DNA of 64,000 nt from Streptomyces sp. NBC_01451 (lineage in GTDB: Bacteria > Actinomycetota > Actinomycetes > Streptomycetales > Streptomycetaceae). Location of the stretch: contig NZ_CP109479.1 of NCBI RefSeq assembly GCF_036227485.1, forward strand, positions 7,502,001 through 7,566,000, read 5' to 3'. The first letter of the stretch is position 1, and every line of letters begins with the position of its first letter. The notes below the pieces were generated by a model. It searched no databases and was not told where the DNA came from. It saw nothing but the letters and a program-made list of their open reading frames with translations. The translations under genes were made by a program, and so were the position numbers. Below, in pieces: positions 40,023 to 49,793 of the stretch.

Positions 40023-40064
40023 AGGAAAGTCGCCCGTCGCCGCCCCAGTGGGTACGGATGTCCC

Positions 40065-40850
40065 TCAGGGGGATGCCGGTGGGTACAGCGCCCTCGGGAG
40101 TTGGGAGGCTGCCGGGGCGTCCAGCAGCCACAGGGTGCGTTGTCTGCCGTACGCACCTGCCGCCGGGGCCTGGATCTCGCCCGCGCCCGACAGGGCTATG
40201 GCCGCCGCCCCGGCCTTGTCCTCGCCGGCAGCCAGCAGCCATACCTCGCGGGCCGCGCGGATCGCCGGCAGGGTGAGGGTGACCCGGGTCGGCGGGGGCT
40301 TCGGGGCGCCGTGGACGCCCACCACCGTGCGGTCGGTCTCCCGTACGGCCGGGAGTTCCGGGAACAGGGACGCCACATGCGTGTCCGGGCCGACACCCAG
40401 CAGCAGGACGTCGAACGTGGGTACGGGGCCGTGGGATTCGGGGTCCGCCGACTTGGCCAGTTCCGCCGCGTACGCCTCCGCCGCCGAGTCCACGTCGGAG
40501 CCGTACGGGCCGTCCGACGCGGGCATGGCGTGGACGCGGGCCGGGTCCAGAGGCACCGCGTCCAGCAGCGCCGCCTTCGCCTGGGTGATGTTGCGGTCCG
40601 GGTCGCCCTCGGGCAGGAAGCGTTCGTCGCCCCACCACAGGTCGAGCCGGGCCCAGTCGATCGCGTCCCGGGCGGGCGCGGAGGCCAGTGCGGCCAGCAG
40701 GCCGTTGCCGTTGCGGCCGCCGGTGAGGACCACCGACGCCGAGCCCCGTGAGGCCTGCGCGTCGACGATCTTCGTGATCAGGCGGGCCGCGGCGGCCTCG
40801 GCCATCAGCTCCTTGTCACGGTGGACGACGAGCTGCGGTGCCGTACTCAC
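40065..40850 (-). CDS. pgl: 6-phosphogluconolactonase
   Basis: A 261-residue enzyme of the DevB/SOL type, hydrolysing 6-phosphogluconolactone in the oxidative pentose phosphate branch. VVLTGGRNGNGLLAAL near residue 42, LDLWWGDERFLPEGDPDRN near 70 and VLLLGVGPDTHVASLFPE near 150 are the family signatures (the usual GGxxxxG, WGDER and GxGPDGHxASLFP elements). Last gene of the tkt-tal-zwf-opcA-pgl operon; its ATG overlaps the opcA stop as ATGA. Confidence 0.95.
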   Translation of the reverse strand: MSTAPQLVVHRDKELMAEAAAARLITKIVDAQASRGSASVVLTGGRNGNGLLAALASAPARDAIDWARLDLWWGDERFLPEGDPDRNITQAKAALLDAVPLDPARVHAMPASDGPYGSDVDSAAEAYAAELAKSADPESHGPVPTFDVLLLGVGPDTHVASLFPELPAVRETDRTVVGVHGAPKPPPTRVTLTLPAIRAAREVWLLAAGEDKAGAAAIALSGAGEIQAPAAGAYGRQRTLWLLDAPAASQLPRALYPPASP

Positions 40851-41917
40851 TTCGTGGACACCTTCTTCACCGGTGGCATCAGAGCCGGAGTGGCCCTGTC
40901 CGCGTCCTCCGCCACGGGCGGCTTCCTCGCCGGTTCCAGTGCCAGTGCCGACGCCGGTGCGGGGGCCGGTGCCTGCGGTTCGGGGGCCGTCGAAGGGGCC
41001 AGCCGCTCCACGCCGTACCGCAGCGCGGACGCGTACGTGTCGTCCGGGTCCAGGCGCCGCAGCTCCTCCGCCATCAGCTCCGCGGTCTCACGGCGCTTGA
41101 GCGCCACCGCGCGGTCGGGCTGGCCCTGGATGGAGAGGGTCGCCAGGGAGCCGTCGGCGCGGTCGAGGGTGATGGGGCCGGTGCTCGTCCGCATCCGGAC
41201 CGCCGTCAGGCCGGGGCCCGAGGACAGGGAGCGCTTCACCGGGACGTCCAGCCGGTCCGCCAGCCACATCGCCAGCAGCTCGCAGCTCGGGTTGAACTCC
41301 TCGCCCTCCACCTCGACCGCGTTCACCTCGCAGGTGACCTGGTCCAGGGCGGCGGCCAGCATCGAGCGCCACGGGGTGATACGGGTCCAGGAGAGATCCG
41401 TGTCGCCCGGCGTGTACGCGTCCGCGCGCGCCGCCAGTTCCCGTACCGGCTGCTCGGCCGCGTACGTGTCCGTCACCCTGCGCTGCGCGAGAGCGCCCAG
41501 CGGGTCCTTCGCCGGGTCCTGCGGGGCGTTCACCGGCCACCAGACGACCACCGGGGCGTCCGGCAGCAGCAGGGGCAGCACCACCGAGTCGGCGTGGTCG
41601 ACGACCTCGCCGTACAGGCGCAGGACGACCGTCTCGCCGCTGCCCGCGTCCGCGCCGACCCTGACCTCGGCGTCGAGGCGGGACGTCGTACGGTCGCGGG
41701 GGGAGCGGGAGACGCGCTTGACGACCACCAGGGTGCGCGAGGGATGCTCGCGCGAGGCGTCGTTCGCGGCCTTCAGGGCGTCGTAGGCGTTCTCCTCGTC
41801 GGTGACGATGACAAGGGTGAGGACCATGCCGACGGCCGGTGTTCCTATGGCCCGACGGCCTTGCACCAGCGCCTTGTTGACCTTGCTGGCCGTGGTGTCC
41901 GTGAGGTCTATTTTCAT
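40847..41917 (-). CDS. opcA: Glucose-6-phosphate dehydrogenase assembly protein OpcA
   Basis: A 356-residue protein found next to zwf in actinobacteria and cyanobacteria, needed for full activity or assembly of glucose-6-phosphate dehydrogenase. MKIDLTDTTASKVNKALV begins the protein; VVVWWPVNAPQDPAKDPLGA and the C-terminal GQPDRAVALKRRETAELMAEEL are conserved. The last 60 residues are a Pro/Ala-rich tail of variable type. ATGA overlaps on both sides couple it to zwf upstream and pgl downstream. Confidence 0.95.
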   Translation of the reverse strand: MKIDLTDTTASKVNKALVQGRRAIGTPAVGMVLTLVIVTDEENAYDALKAANDASREHPSRTLVVVKRVSRSPRDRTTSRLDAEVRVGADAGSGETVVLRLYGEVVDHADSVVLPLLLPDAPVVVWWPVNAPQDPAKDPLGALAQRRVTDTYAAEQPVRELAARADAYTPGDTDLSWTRITPWRSMLAAALDQVTCEVNAVEVEGEEFNPSCELLAMWLADRLDVPVKRSLSSGPGLTAVRMRTSTGPITLDRADGSLATLSIQGQPDRAVALKRRETAELMAEELRRLDPDDTYASALRYGVERLAPSTAPEPQAPAPAPASALALEPARKPPVAEDADRATPALMPPVKKVSTK

Positions 41918-43437
41918 GGGCGCCGCCAGCTCCGTCCGTCTCGTTCGAGCATTTCGTCGGCCTCGACGGGGCCCCACGTGCCCGAGGGGTACTGCGCGGG
42001 CTTGCCGTGCTTGTCCCAGTACTGCTCGATCGGGTCGAGGATCCGCCAGGACAGCTCGACCTCCTCGGTGCGCGGGAAGAGGTTGGAGTCGCCCAGGAGG
42101 ACGTCCAGGATCAGGCGTTCGTAGGCCTCCGGGCTCGACTCCGTGAACGACTCGCCGTACGCGAAGTCCATGGACACGTCCCGGATCTCCATCGAGGTGC
42201 CGGGCACCTTGGAGCCGAAGCGGACCGTGATGCCCTCGTCGGGCTGGACACGGATGACGATCGCGTTCTGGCCCAGTTCCTCCGTCGCCGTGTGGTCGAA
42301 GGGGGAGTGCGGTGCCCGCTGGAAGACCACCGCGATCTCGGTGACGCGACGGCCCAGACGCTTGCCGGTCCGCAGGTAGAACGGGACGCCCGCCCAGCGG
42401 CGGTTGTCGACCTCGACCTTGATCGCCGCGTAGGTGTCGGTCTTCGACTTGGGGTCGATGCCGTCTTCCTGGAGGTAGCCGATGGCCTTCTCGCCGCCCT
42501 GCCAGCCCGCCGCGTACTGCCCGCGGACCGTGTCCTCGCCCAGGTTCTGCGGCAGCTTGACCGCGCCGAGCACCTTCGTCTTCTCGGCCGCCAGCGCGTC
42601 CGCGTCGAAGGAGGAGGGCTCCTCCATGGCCGTGAGGGCCAGCAGCTGGAGGAGGTGGTTCTGGATGACGTCGCGGGCCGCGCCGATGCCGTCGTAGTAG
42701 CCCGCCCGGCCGCCGATGCCGATGTCCTCGGCCATCGTGATCTGGATGTGGTCGACATACGACCGGTTCCAGATGGGCTCGAACATCTGGTTGGCGAAGC
42801 GGAGCGCCAGGATGTTCTGGACGGTCTCCTTGCCGAGGTAGTGGTCGATCCGGAAGACCTGGTCCGGGGCGAAGACCTCCTCGACGGTCGTGTTGAGCTC
42901 CTCGGCCGACCTGAGGTCGTGACCGAACGGCTTCTCGATGACCGCGCGCCGCCAGGAACCGTTGTCCTGGTCGGCCAGACCGTGCTTCTTCAGCTGCTTG
43001 ATGACCACCGGGAAGGCGGACGGCGGCACGGAGAGGTAGAAGGCGAAGTTGCCGCCCGTCCCCTGCGCCTTGTCCAGCTCCTCGATCGTCGAGCGCAGCC
43101 GCTCGAAGGACTCGTCGTCGTCGAAGGTGCCCTGGACGAAGCGCATCCCCTGGATGAGCTGCTGCCAGACCTCCTCACGGAACGGCGTACGGGCGTGCTC
43201 CTTGACGGCGTCGTGGACCTCCGCCGCGAAGTCCTCGTCCGCCCACTCGCGCCGGGCGAAGCCGACGAGGGAGAAACCTGGCGGCAGCAACCCGCGGTTG
43301 GCGAGGTCGTACACGGCAGGCATCAGCTTTTTGCGTGACAGGTCGCCGGTGACCCCGAAGATGACCAGGCCCGACGGCCCCGCGATACGCGGGAGCCGTC
43401 GGTCTGCGGGGTCACGCAGCGGGTTGCTGCTTGACAA
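41914..43437 (-). CDS. zwf: Glucose-6-phosphate 1-dehydrogenase
   Basis: A 507-residue enzyme that oxidises glucose 6-phosphate and makes NADPH. VIFGVTGDLSRKKLMPAVYD is the NADP-binding start, FRIDHYLGKETVQN holds the catalytic residues and substrate lysine, and RWAGVPFYLRTGKRL is conserved. It lies five bases after tal's stop codon. With OpcA coupled downstream it forms the NADPH-producing entry of the pentose phosphate pathway, which matters for redox balance and antibiotic supply in Streptomyces. Confidence 0.98.
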   Translation of the reverse strand: MSSSNPLRDPADRRLPRIAGPSGLVIFGVTGDLSRKKLMPAVYDLANRGLLPPGFSLVGFARREWADEDFAAEVHDAVKEHARTPFREEVWQQLIQGMRFVQGTFDDDESFERLRSTIEELDKAQGTGGNFAFYLSVPPSAFPVVIKQLKKHGLADQDNGSWRRAVIEKPFGHDLRSAEELNTTVEEVFAPDQVFRIDHYLGKETVQNILALRFANQMFEPIWNRSYVDHIQITMAEDIGIGGRAGYYDGIGAARDVIQNHLLQLLALTAMEEPSSFDADALAAEKTKVLGAVKLPQNLGEDTVRGQYAAGWQGGEKAIGYLQEDGIDPKSKTDTYAAIKVEVDNRRWAGVPFYLRTGKRLGRRVTEIAVVFQRAPHSPFDHTATEELGQNAIVIRVQPDEGITVRFGSKVPGTSMEIRDVSMDFAYGESFTESSPEAYERLILDVLLGDSNLFPRTEEVELSWRILDPIEQYWDKHGKPAQYPSGTWGPVEADEMLERDGRSWRRP

Positions 43438-43441
43438 GGTT

Positions 43442-44560
43442 TCAGCCCTCCGAGGGGGCGAGGCGCGTCAGTTCCGCCTCGGTCGACTTGAGCAGGTCGG
43501 TCCAGGACGCCTCGAACTTCTCGACGCCCTCGTCCTCCAGGAGCTGGACCACTTCGTCGTACGAGATGCCGAGCTTCTCGACCGCGTCGAGCTCGGCGCG
43601 GGACTGCTCGTACGTGCCGGCGATCGTGTTGCCGGTGATCTGCCCGTGGTCCTCGGTGGCGAACAGGGTCGCCTCCGGCATGGTGTTCACCGTGTTCGGC
43701 GCGGCCAGTTCGTCGACGTACAGGGTGTCCTTGTACGCCGGGTCCTTGACGCCGGTCGAGGCCCACAGCGGACGCTGCTTGTTGGCCTGCGCCTTGTCGA
43801 GGGCCACCCAGCGCTCCGAGCCGAAGACCTCCTCGTACGCCTGGTAGGCGAGCCGCGCGTTGGCCAGACCGGCCTTGCCGCGGGCGGCCTTGGCCTCGTC
43901 GGTGCCCAGCGCGTCGATCCGCTTGTCGATCTCGGTGTCCACGCGGGACACGAAGAAGGACGCCACGGAGTGGATCTTCGACAGGTCCAGGCCGCGGTCC
44001 TTGGCCTTCTCCAGGCCCGCCAGGTAGGCGTCCATGACCTCGCGGTAGCGCGCCAGCGAGAAGATCAGCGTGACGTTGACGCTGATCCCGAGGCCGATGA
44101 CCTCGGTGATCGCCGGGAGACCCGCCCTGGTGGCCGGGATCTTGATCAGGGTGTTCGGCCGGTCCACCAGCCAGGCCAGCTGCTTGGCCTCGGCGACGGT
44201 CGCGAGGGTGTTGTGGGCGAGACGGGGGTCGACCTCGATCGACACCCGGCCGTCCTGGCCCTGCGTCGAGTCGAAGACCGGACGCAGGATGTCGGCGGCG
44301 TCACGGACGTCCGCCGTCGTGATCATGCGGATGGCCTCTTCGACGGTGACCTTGCGGGCGGCGAGCTCGGTGAGCTGCTGGTCGTAGCCCTCACCTCCGC
44401 TGATCGCCTTCTGGAAGATCGACGGGTTGGTCGTGACGCCCACGACGTGCTGCTGGTCGATCAGTTCGGCGAGGTTGCCGGACGTGATCCGCTGGCGCGA
44501 CAGGTCGTCCAGCCAGATCGCGACGCCTTCCTCGGAGAGGCGCTTGAGTGCGTCTGTCAT
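43442..44560 (-). CDS. tal: Transaldolase (long actinobacterial type)
   Basis: A 372-residue Schiff-base aldolase that transfers dihydroxyacetone units between sugar phosphates. [15 protein letters not shown] near residue 40, [12 protein letters not shown] near 105, the catalytic lysine in [10 protein letters not shown] near 140 and [14 protein letters not shown] are the transaldolase signatures. It is longer than the TalB group and fits the actinobacterial TAL-PGI-like phylogroup without a fused isomerase. It follows tkt by 35 bases. Confidence 0.97.
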   Translation of the reverse strand: MTDALKRLSEEGVAIWLDDLSRQRITSGNLAELIDQQHVVGVTTNPSIFQKAISGGEGYDQQLTELAARKVTVEEAIRMITTADVRDAADILRPVFDSTQGQDGRVSIEVDPRLAHNTLATVAEAKQLAWLVDRPNTLIKIPATRAGLPAITEVIGLGISVNVTLIFSLARYREVMDAYLAGLEKAKDRGLDLSKIHSVASFFVSRVDTEIDKRIDALGTDEAKAARGKAGLANARLAYQAYEEVFGSERWVALDKAQANKQRPLWASTGVKDPAYKDTLYVDELAAPNTVNTMPEATLFATEDHGQITGNTIAGTYEQSRAELDAVEKLGISYDEVVQLLEDEGVEKFEASWTDLLKSTEAELTRLAPSEG

Positions 44561-44595
44561 GGAAAATGCATCTCCTACGTGTCGGTATGTCAGCG

Positions 44596-46683
44596 TCAGC
44601 GCTGGGCTGCGGCGATCGATTCCTTGGCTACGGCGGCGACGTTCTCGGCAGTGAAGCCGAACTCCTCGAAGAGGACCTTGCCGTCGGCCGACGCGCCGAA
44701 GTGCTCCAGGGAAACGATGCGACCGGCATCCCCGACGTACTTGTGCCAGGTGAGACCGATACCGGCCTCGACCGCGACGCGCGCCTTGACGGACGGGGGC
44801 AGAACGCTCTCCCGGTACCCCTGGTCCTGCTCCTCGAACCACTCCACGGACGGCATCGACACGACCCGCGTCGGCACACCCTCCGCCTGGAGCCGCTCGC
44901 GCGCGCCGACGGCCACGTGGACCTCGGAACCGGTCGCGATGAGGATGACCTCGGGTGTGCCGCCCTCGGCCTCGAAGAGCACGTAGCCGCCCTTGGCCGC
45001 GTCCTCGTTGGCCTCGTACGTCGGCACACCCTGGCGGGTGAGTGCCAGCCCGTGCGGGGCGCCCTTGCCGAAGACCTTCGTCCAGCGCTTGAGGATCTCG
45101 CGCCAGGCGATGGCGGTCTCGTTGGCGTCGGCCGGGCGGACGACGTTCAGGCCCGGGATCGCGCGCAGCGTGGCCAGGTGTTCGACCGGCTGGTGCGTCG
45201 GGCCGTCCTCGCCGAGGCCGATGGAGTCGTGCGTCCAGACGTACGTCACCGGCACGTGCATCAGCGCGGACAGCCGTACCGCGTTGCGCATGTAGTCGGA
45301 GAAGACGAGGAAGGTACCGCCGTAGATACGGGTGTTGCCGTGCAGCGCGATGCCGTTCATCTCGGCGGCCATCGAGTGCTCGCGGATGCCGAAGTGGATC
45401 GTGCGGCCGTACGGGTCCGCCTCCGGCAGCGGGTTGTCCGCCGGGAGGAAGGAGGACGTCTTGTCGATCGTCGTGTTGTTCGAGCCGGCCAGGTCCGCCG
45501 AGCCGCCCCACAGCTCCGGGATGACCGCACCCAGCGCCTGGAGGACCTTGCCGGACGCGGCACGCGTGGCGACACCCTTGCCCGCCTCGAAGACCGGGAG
45601 CTTCTCCTCCCAGCCCTTGGGCAGTTCACCAGCGGCGATACGGTCGAACTCGGCGGCGCGCTCGGCGTTGTTGTTGCGCCACTCCTGGAACGACTTCTCC
45701 CACTCCGCCTTGGCCTGACGGCCGCGCTCCAGCGCCTCGCGGGTGTGGTTGAGAACCGCGTCGGAGACCTCGAACGACTGCTCGGGGTCGAAGCCGAGGA
45801 CGCGCTTGGTGGCCGCCACCTCGTCGTCGCCGAGCGCCGAGCCGTGCGCGGCCTCGGTGTTCTGGGCGTTCGGGGCGGGCCAGGCGATGATCGAGCGCAT
45901 CGCGATGAACGACGGCTTGTCCGTCACCTTCTTCGCGGCCTGCACGGCGTTGTAGATGGCGTGCGGGTCGAGGTCGCCGTCCGGCTTCGGGGCGATCCGC
46001 TGCACATGCCAGCCGTACGCCTCGTAGCGCTTGGCGACGTCCTCGGAGACGGCCGTCTCGGTGTCACCCTCGATCGAGATGTGGTTGTCGTCCCACAGCA
46101 GGACCAGGTTGCCGAGCTTCTGGTGGCCGGCCAGCGAGGACGCCTCCGCGGAGATGCCCTCCTGGAGGCAGCCGTCACCGGCGATCGCGAAGATGAAGTG
46201 GTCGAACGGGGACTCCCCTTCGGGTGCCTCCGGGTCGAACAGACCACGCTCGTAGCGGGCGGCCATGGCCATGCCCACGGCGTTGGCGACACCCTGGCCG
46301 AGCGGACCGGTCGTCGTCTCGACGCCCGTCGTGTGCCCGTACTCGGGGTGACCGGGGGTCTTGGAACCCCACGTCCGGAACGCCTTCAGGTCGTCCAGCT
46401 CCAGGCCGAAACCGGCCAGGTACAGCTGGGTGTAGAGGGTCAGGGACGAGTGACCGGCGGACAGTACGAAACGGTCGCGCCCGACCCAGTCGGCGTCCGC
46501 CGGGTCGTGCCGCATCACCTTCTGGAAGAGGGTGTACGCGGCGGGGGCCAGGCTCATCGCCGTACCGGGATGGCCGTTGCCGACCTTCTGTACGGCATCG
46601 GCGGCCAGGACGCGGGCGGTGTCGACGGCCCGCTGGTCCAACTCGGTCCACTCGAGGTCTGTGGTGGTCGGCTTGGTGCTCAC
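44596..46683 (-). CDS. tkt: Transketolase
   Basis: A 695-residue thiamine-diphosphate enzyme that moves two-carbon units in the non-oxidative pentose phosphate pathway. [20 protein letters not shown] near residue 37, [14 protein letters not shown] near 125, the ThDP motif [13 protein letters not shown] near 168 with the downstream [10 protein letters not shown], and [20 protein letters not shown] near 475 are all present. First gene of the pentose phosphate operon. Divergent from ctaB. Confidence 0.98.
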   Translation of the reverse strand: MSTKPTTTDLEWTELDQRAVDTARVLAADAVQKVGNGHPGTAMSLAPAAYTLFQKVMRHDPADADWVGRDRFVLSAGHSSLTLYTQLYLAGFGLELDDLKAFRTWGSKTPGHPEYGHTTGVETTTGPLGQGVANAVGMAMAARYERGLFDPEAPEGESPFDHFIFAIAGDGCLQEGISAEASSLAGHQKLGNLVLLWDDNHISIEGDTETAVSEDVAKRYEAYGWHVQRIAPKPDGDLDPHAIYNAVQAAKKVTDKPSFIAMRSIIAWPAPNAQNTEAAHGSALGDDEVAATKRVLGFDPEQSFEVSDAVLNHTREALERGRQAKAEWEKSFQEWRNNNAERAAEFDRIAAGELPKGWEEKLPVFEAGKGVATRAASGKVLQALGAVIPELWGGSADLAGSNNTTIDKTSSFLPADNPLPEADPYGRTIHFGIREHSMAAEMNGIALHGNTRIYGGTFLVFSDYMRNAVRLSALMHVPVTYVWTHDSIGLGEDGPTHQPVEHLATLRAIPGLNVVRPADANETAIAWREILKRWTKVFGKGAPHGLALTRQGVPTYEANEDAAKGGYVLFEAEGGTPEVILIATGSEVHVAVGARERLQAEGVPTRVVSMPSVEWFEEQDQGYRESVLPPSVKARVAVEAGIGLTWHKYVGDAGRIVSLEHFGASADGKVLFEEFGFTAENVAAVAKESIAAAQR

Positions 46684-47048
46684 CCTGGGTCAGGGCTCCT
46701 CTCCACATGTCTAATGCCGGCGTCCTCGGTGTCCACCGGCTGCCGGGGGCTGACACCCTCGGCCTTTGTCGAGCCTACCCTCGTAAGAACGTGCAGTATT
46801 TCGAGTCATTCCAGACTGCCGGGACTGCTTCGCGTCCGCCTCCCGACCACTGCCGGACTGCAATACGAAGCGGGCCGCCCGAGTGCTCAATCGAGCCACG
46901 TCGCGCCCGTCACAAAGCGCCCCTCAACACGACCCCACCCCCGCGAAGAACGGGGTCTGGGCAACGTCTAGAGTGGCGTGGTAAGCGCGAGCCTTTACCG
47001 GGACTTCACAGCCGGGGGCTTGTTGGAATGTCTCTGTCAGGGGTGTGC
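46684..47048. other. Divergent intergenic region tkt / ctaB
   Basis: These 365 bases hold the promoters of both genes but no gene of their own. Weak -10 candidates are TAGGCT on the minus strand (46777-46772) for tkt and TAGAGT (46969-46974) on the plus strand for ctaB; neither has a convincing -35. The sequence around 46790-46870 is less GC-rich than its flanks. Confidence 0.4.
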
Positions 47049-47996
47049 GTGACGGCCGTTGAATCCCGTCCAGCGGGGATGACCGGGACGAGCCAGAACC
47101 CGAGCCGCCGGCCGTTCGGGGCCCGGGTCATGGCGTTCGTGGCTCTCACGAAGCCGCGGATCATCGAACTGCTACTCATCACCACGGTTCCGGTGATGTT
47201 CCTGGCGGAGCAGGGTGTACCGGACCTGGGACTGGTCCTCCTCACCTGCCTCGGCGGCTATCTCTCCGCCGGTGGCGCGAACGCGCTCAACATGTACATC
47301 GACCGTGACATCGACGCGCTCATGGACCGCACCTCGCAGCGCCCGCTGGTCACCGGGATGGTCAGCCCGCGCGAGTGCCTGGTCTTCGGCGTCACCCTCG
47401 CGGTCGTCTCGACGCTTCTCTTCGGTCTCACGGTCAACTGGCTGTCGGCCTGGCTGTCGCTGGGCGCGCTCCTCTTCTACGTGGTCGTCTACACGATGAT
47501 CCTCAAGCGGCGTACGTCGCAGAACATCGTGTGGGGCGGCATCGCGGGCTGCATGCCGGTCCTCATCGGCTGGTCGGCCGTCACGGACTCGCTCTCCTGG
47601 GCGCCGGTCATCCTCTTCCTGGTCATCTTCTTCTGGACCCCGCCGCACTACTGGCCGCTGTCCATGAAGGTGAAGGACGACTACGCGCGCGTGGGCGTGC
47701 CGATGCTCCCGGTCATCGCCTCCAACAAGACGGTCGCCCGGCAGATCGTGGCGTACAGCTGGGCGATGGTCTTCGTGTCCCTGCTGCTCACCCCGCTCGG
47801 CTACACCGGCTGGTTCTACACGGTGGTCGCGCTGGCGGCCGGTGGCTGGTGGCTGTGGGAGGCGCATGCCTTGCAGGGGCGTGCGCGGACCGAGGCGACG
47901 GGCGGCAAGCTCAAGGAGATGCGGCTGTTCCACTGGTCGATCACCTATGTGTCGCTGCTGTTCGTGGCTGTCGCGGTGGATCCCTTCCTCCGGTGA
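47049..47996 (+). CDS. ctaB: Protohaem IX farnesyltransferase (haem O synthase)
   Basis: A 315-residue polytopic prenyltransferase of the UbiA family that makes haem O for cytochrome oxidase. The two aspartate motifs are [15 protein letters not shown] near residue 78 and [13 protein letters not shown] near 205; about nine membrane segments are visible, with [20 protein letters not shown] starting the first. I choose the GTG at [10 protein letters not shown] behind AGGGG; an ATG at 47028 and a GTG at 47043 are alternatives. The partner enzyme ctaA is 3 kb downstream on the other strand. Confidence 0.95.
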   Translation: MTAVESRPAGMTGTSQNPSRRPFGARVMAFVALTKPRIIELLLITTVPVMFLAEQGVPDLGLVLLTCLGGYLSAGGANALNMYIDRDIDALMDRTSQRPLVTGMVSPRECLVFGVTLAVVSTLLFGLTVNWLSAWLSLGALLFYVVVYTMILKRRTSQNIVWGGIAGCMPVLIGWSAVTDSLSWAPVILFLVIFFWTPPHYWPLSMKVKDDYARVGVPMLPVIASNKTVARQIVAYSWAMVFVSLLLTPLGYTGWFYTVVALAAGGWWLWEAHALQGRARTEATGGKLKEMRLFHWSITYVSLLFVAVAVDPFLR

Positions 47997-48024
47997 CGTT
48001 TCGGTAGTCGGCCGCGGCGCCGTC

Positions 48025-48065
48025 GTGGCTGGTCGCGCGGTTCCCCGCGCCCCTTCAGGGCGCCC
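48025..48065 (+). repeat. Dispersed Streptomyces intergenic repeat after ctaB
   Basis: The stretch beginning GTGGCTGGTCGCGCGGTTCC (48025-48044) and ending in CCCCTTCAGGGCGC matches a short element I recognise from many Streptomyces intergenic regions. It contains a GCGCGG-TTCC-CCGCGC hairpin (48035-48050), which may serve as the ctaB terminator. Confidence 0.65.
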
Positions 48066-48130
48066 TCGTCACCCGTGTCGCGTGGGCAAGGCCACTTCCC
48101 CCTGCCGTCGCCAGTCGATCTACTCGTCGG

Positions 48131-48136
48131 TAGCAT
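48131..48136 (+). promoter_or_regulatory. -10 element of a leaderless gene
   Basis: TAGCAT seven bases before the ATG at 48144, the spacing expected for a leaderless Streptomyces transcript. Confidence 0.5.
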
Positions 48137-48143
48137 CCTCGGT

Positions 48144-48458
48144 ATGGCAGATACACGAGGACGCAGGGCGGCCAAGCTCGCCAAGCAGATCGACGGCTTC
48201 GCCAAGCAGCACGGCGGTGCCGAGGGGCAGGTGGCGTACATCGGGGAGCGCGGGGCCCGGATCGTGCTCGTCGGCGAGGACGGCGGCTGGGGCGACCTCG
48301 TGGCCCCCACGTACGCGATCGCCCGGCAGGCCGTCGAGAAGGCCGGCATCACCGTCCACGAGGACTTCGACGGCGAGTTCGCGGCCAAGGTGACCACCGG
48401 GCCGTACGAGTGGACGCGCATGGCGGGGATCCAGTTGGGCGGGCCGTCCAACGGCTGA
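48144..48458 (+). CDS. Conserved small actinobacterial protein, unknown function
   Basis: A 104-residue soluble protein with no motif I can name. The N-terminal third is helical and basic (RGRRAAKLAKQIDGFAKQHG); the rest alternates strands and helices (AYIGERGARIVLVGEDGGWG, PTYAIARQAVEKAGITVHED). It has the compact alpha/beta look of a nucleotide- or protein-binding domain but no P-loop. The leaderless-type -10 fits this ATG better than an upstream in-frame ATG at 48075. It stands alone between ctaB and an amidohydrolase gene. Confidence 0.7.
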   Translation: MADTRGRRAAKLAKQIDGFAKQHGGAEGQVAYIGERGARIVLVGEDGGWGDLVAPTYAIARQAVEKAGITVHEDFDGEFAAKVTTGPYEWTRMAGIQLGGPSNG

Positions 48459-48669
48459 GTGACCGGCCCGGGGGCACGGGGCCGTAACACCATGCGGCTC
48501 CGCCGTGCGGGCGCGACAGGCCACAGACGGCCCGCGCCCTGTCCGAAACCCGTACCTCTTCCGGCTTTGCCCGCGGCGCGCTTCCCACGGGGTGTGCGGC
48601 AGCAACACCTGATTGTCGGTTCACCCGTTAGGACCTTGGGAACACACGGTCCAGACACGGGGAGCCCGG

Positions 48670-49776
48670 ATGATCGAAACGCCTTCCCTCGTGGACCAGT
48701 ACTGCCACGGCGTACTGAGGACGGAGCTGGGTCTCGGTACCTTCGAGGCCCAGCTCGCGCGTACCGAGGGGCCGCCCGCCGCCGGTACCACCCTCTTCGA
48801 CACCCAGACCGGGTTCGCCGTACGCCGCTGGTGCCCCCCGCTGCTCGGCCTGGAACCGCATGCCTCCCCCGCCCGCTATCTCGCCCGGCGCCGTGAACTC
48901 GGCGTACTGGAATCGGGTCGGCGGTTGCTGCGGGGGAGCGGAATCACGACATATCTGGTCGATGCCGGGCTGCCCGGCGACCTCACCGGGCCCGCTGAGA
49001 TGGCCTCCGCCGGGGCCGCCGACGCCCACGAGATCGTCCGGCTCGAACTCCTCGCCGAACAGGTGGCCGACACCTCCGGCACCGTCGAGTCCTTCCTCGC
49101 CAACCTCGCCGAGTCGGTGCACGGCGCGGCGACGAGCGCCGTGGCCTTCACCTCCGTGGCGGGCGTACGGCACGGACTGGCGCTGGCGCCCGATCCGCCC
49201 GGGCCGGGGGAGGTCCGGGGCGCGGCGGGCCGCTGGCTGGCCGGGCGCCGGGTCGGCGGGGCGCTCAGCGACCCGGTGCTGCTGCGCCACCTGCTGTGGA
49301 TCGCGGTCGCCTCGGGCCTGCCGCTCCAGCTGCACGCCGGACTGGGCGAACCGGGCTTACGCATCGACCGCACCGACCCGGTCCTGCTCACGGACTTCGT
49401 CCGCGCCACGGCCGGGCTCGGCACCGACCTGGTGCTGCTGCACGGGTACCCGTACCACCGCCACGCGGCCCATCTCGCCGGTGTCTTCCCGCATGTGTAC
49501 GCCGACCTGGGCGCCGCCCTGGTCCGTACGGGCGCCCGGGCCGCCGCCGTCCTCGCCGAGATCCTCGAACTCGCCCCCTTCGGCAAGATCATCTTCTCCA
49601 GTGGCGCCCACGGCCTGCCCGAACTCCATGTGGTGGGCGCCCGACTCTTCCGCGAGGCGCTCGGCCAGGTGCTCGGCGGCTGGGTCGCCGAGGGGGCGTG
49701 GTCGCTGGGGGACGCGCAGCGGGTGGCGGGACTGATCGCGGCGGGCAACGCGCGGCGCGTGTACGGACTGGGGTGA
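48670..49776 (+). CDS. FluG-like amidohydrolase family protein
   Basis: A 368-residue TIM-barrel hydrolase. The opening VDQYCHGVL, the middle LPLQLHAGLG, then LVLLHGYPYHRHAAHLA and the final IIFSSGAHGLPELHVVGARL follow the Amidohydro_2 pattern of metal-binding histidines seen in the FluG N-terminal domain and related enzymes. The Asp that closes the active site could be in VYADLGAAL. Members act on gamma-glutamyl or other small amides. GGGGAG lies just before the ATG. The following gene starts 17 bases after its stop. Substrate unknown. Confidence 0.82.
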   Translation: MIETPSLVDQYCHGVLRTELGLGTFEAQLARTEGPPAAGTTLFDTQTGFAVRRWCPPLLGLEPHASPARYLARRRELGVLESGRRLLRGSGITTYLVDAGLPGDLTGPAEMASAGAADAHEIVRLELLAEQVADTSGTVESFLANLAESVHGAATSAVAFTSVAGVRHGLALAPDPPGPGEVRGAAGRWLAGRRVGGALSDPVLLRHLLWIAVASGLPLQLHAGLGEPGLRIDRTDPVLLTDFVRATAGLGTDLVLLHGYPYHRHAAHLAGVFPHVYADLGAALVRTGARAAAVLAEILELAPFGKIIFSSGAHGLPELHVVGARLFREALGQVLGGWVAEGAWSLGDAQRVAGLIAAGNARRVYGLG

Positions 49777-49793
49777 GTTGTAAGACTGGGCTC

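Noticed and set aside
48613..48635. TTGTCGGTT upstream of the amidohydrolase gene
   Set aside because: The last base of the motif differs and no TANNNT lies eight bases downstream (TAGGAC is out of register).
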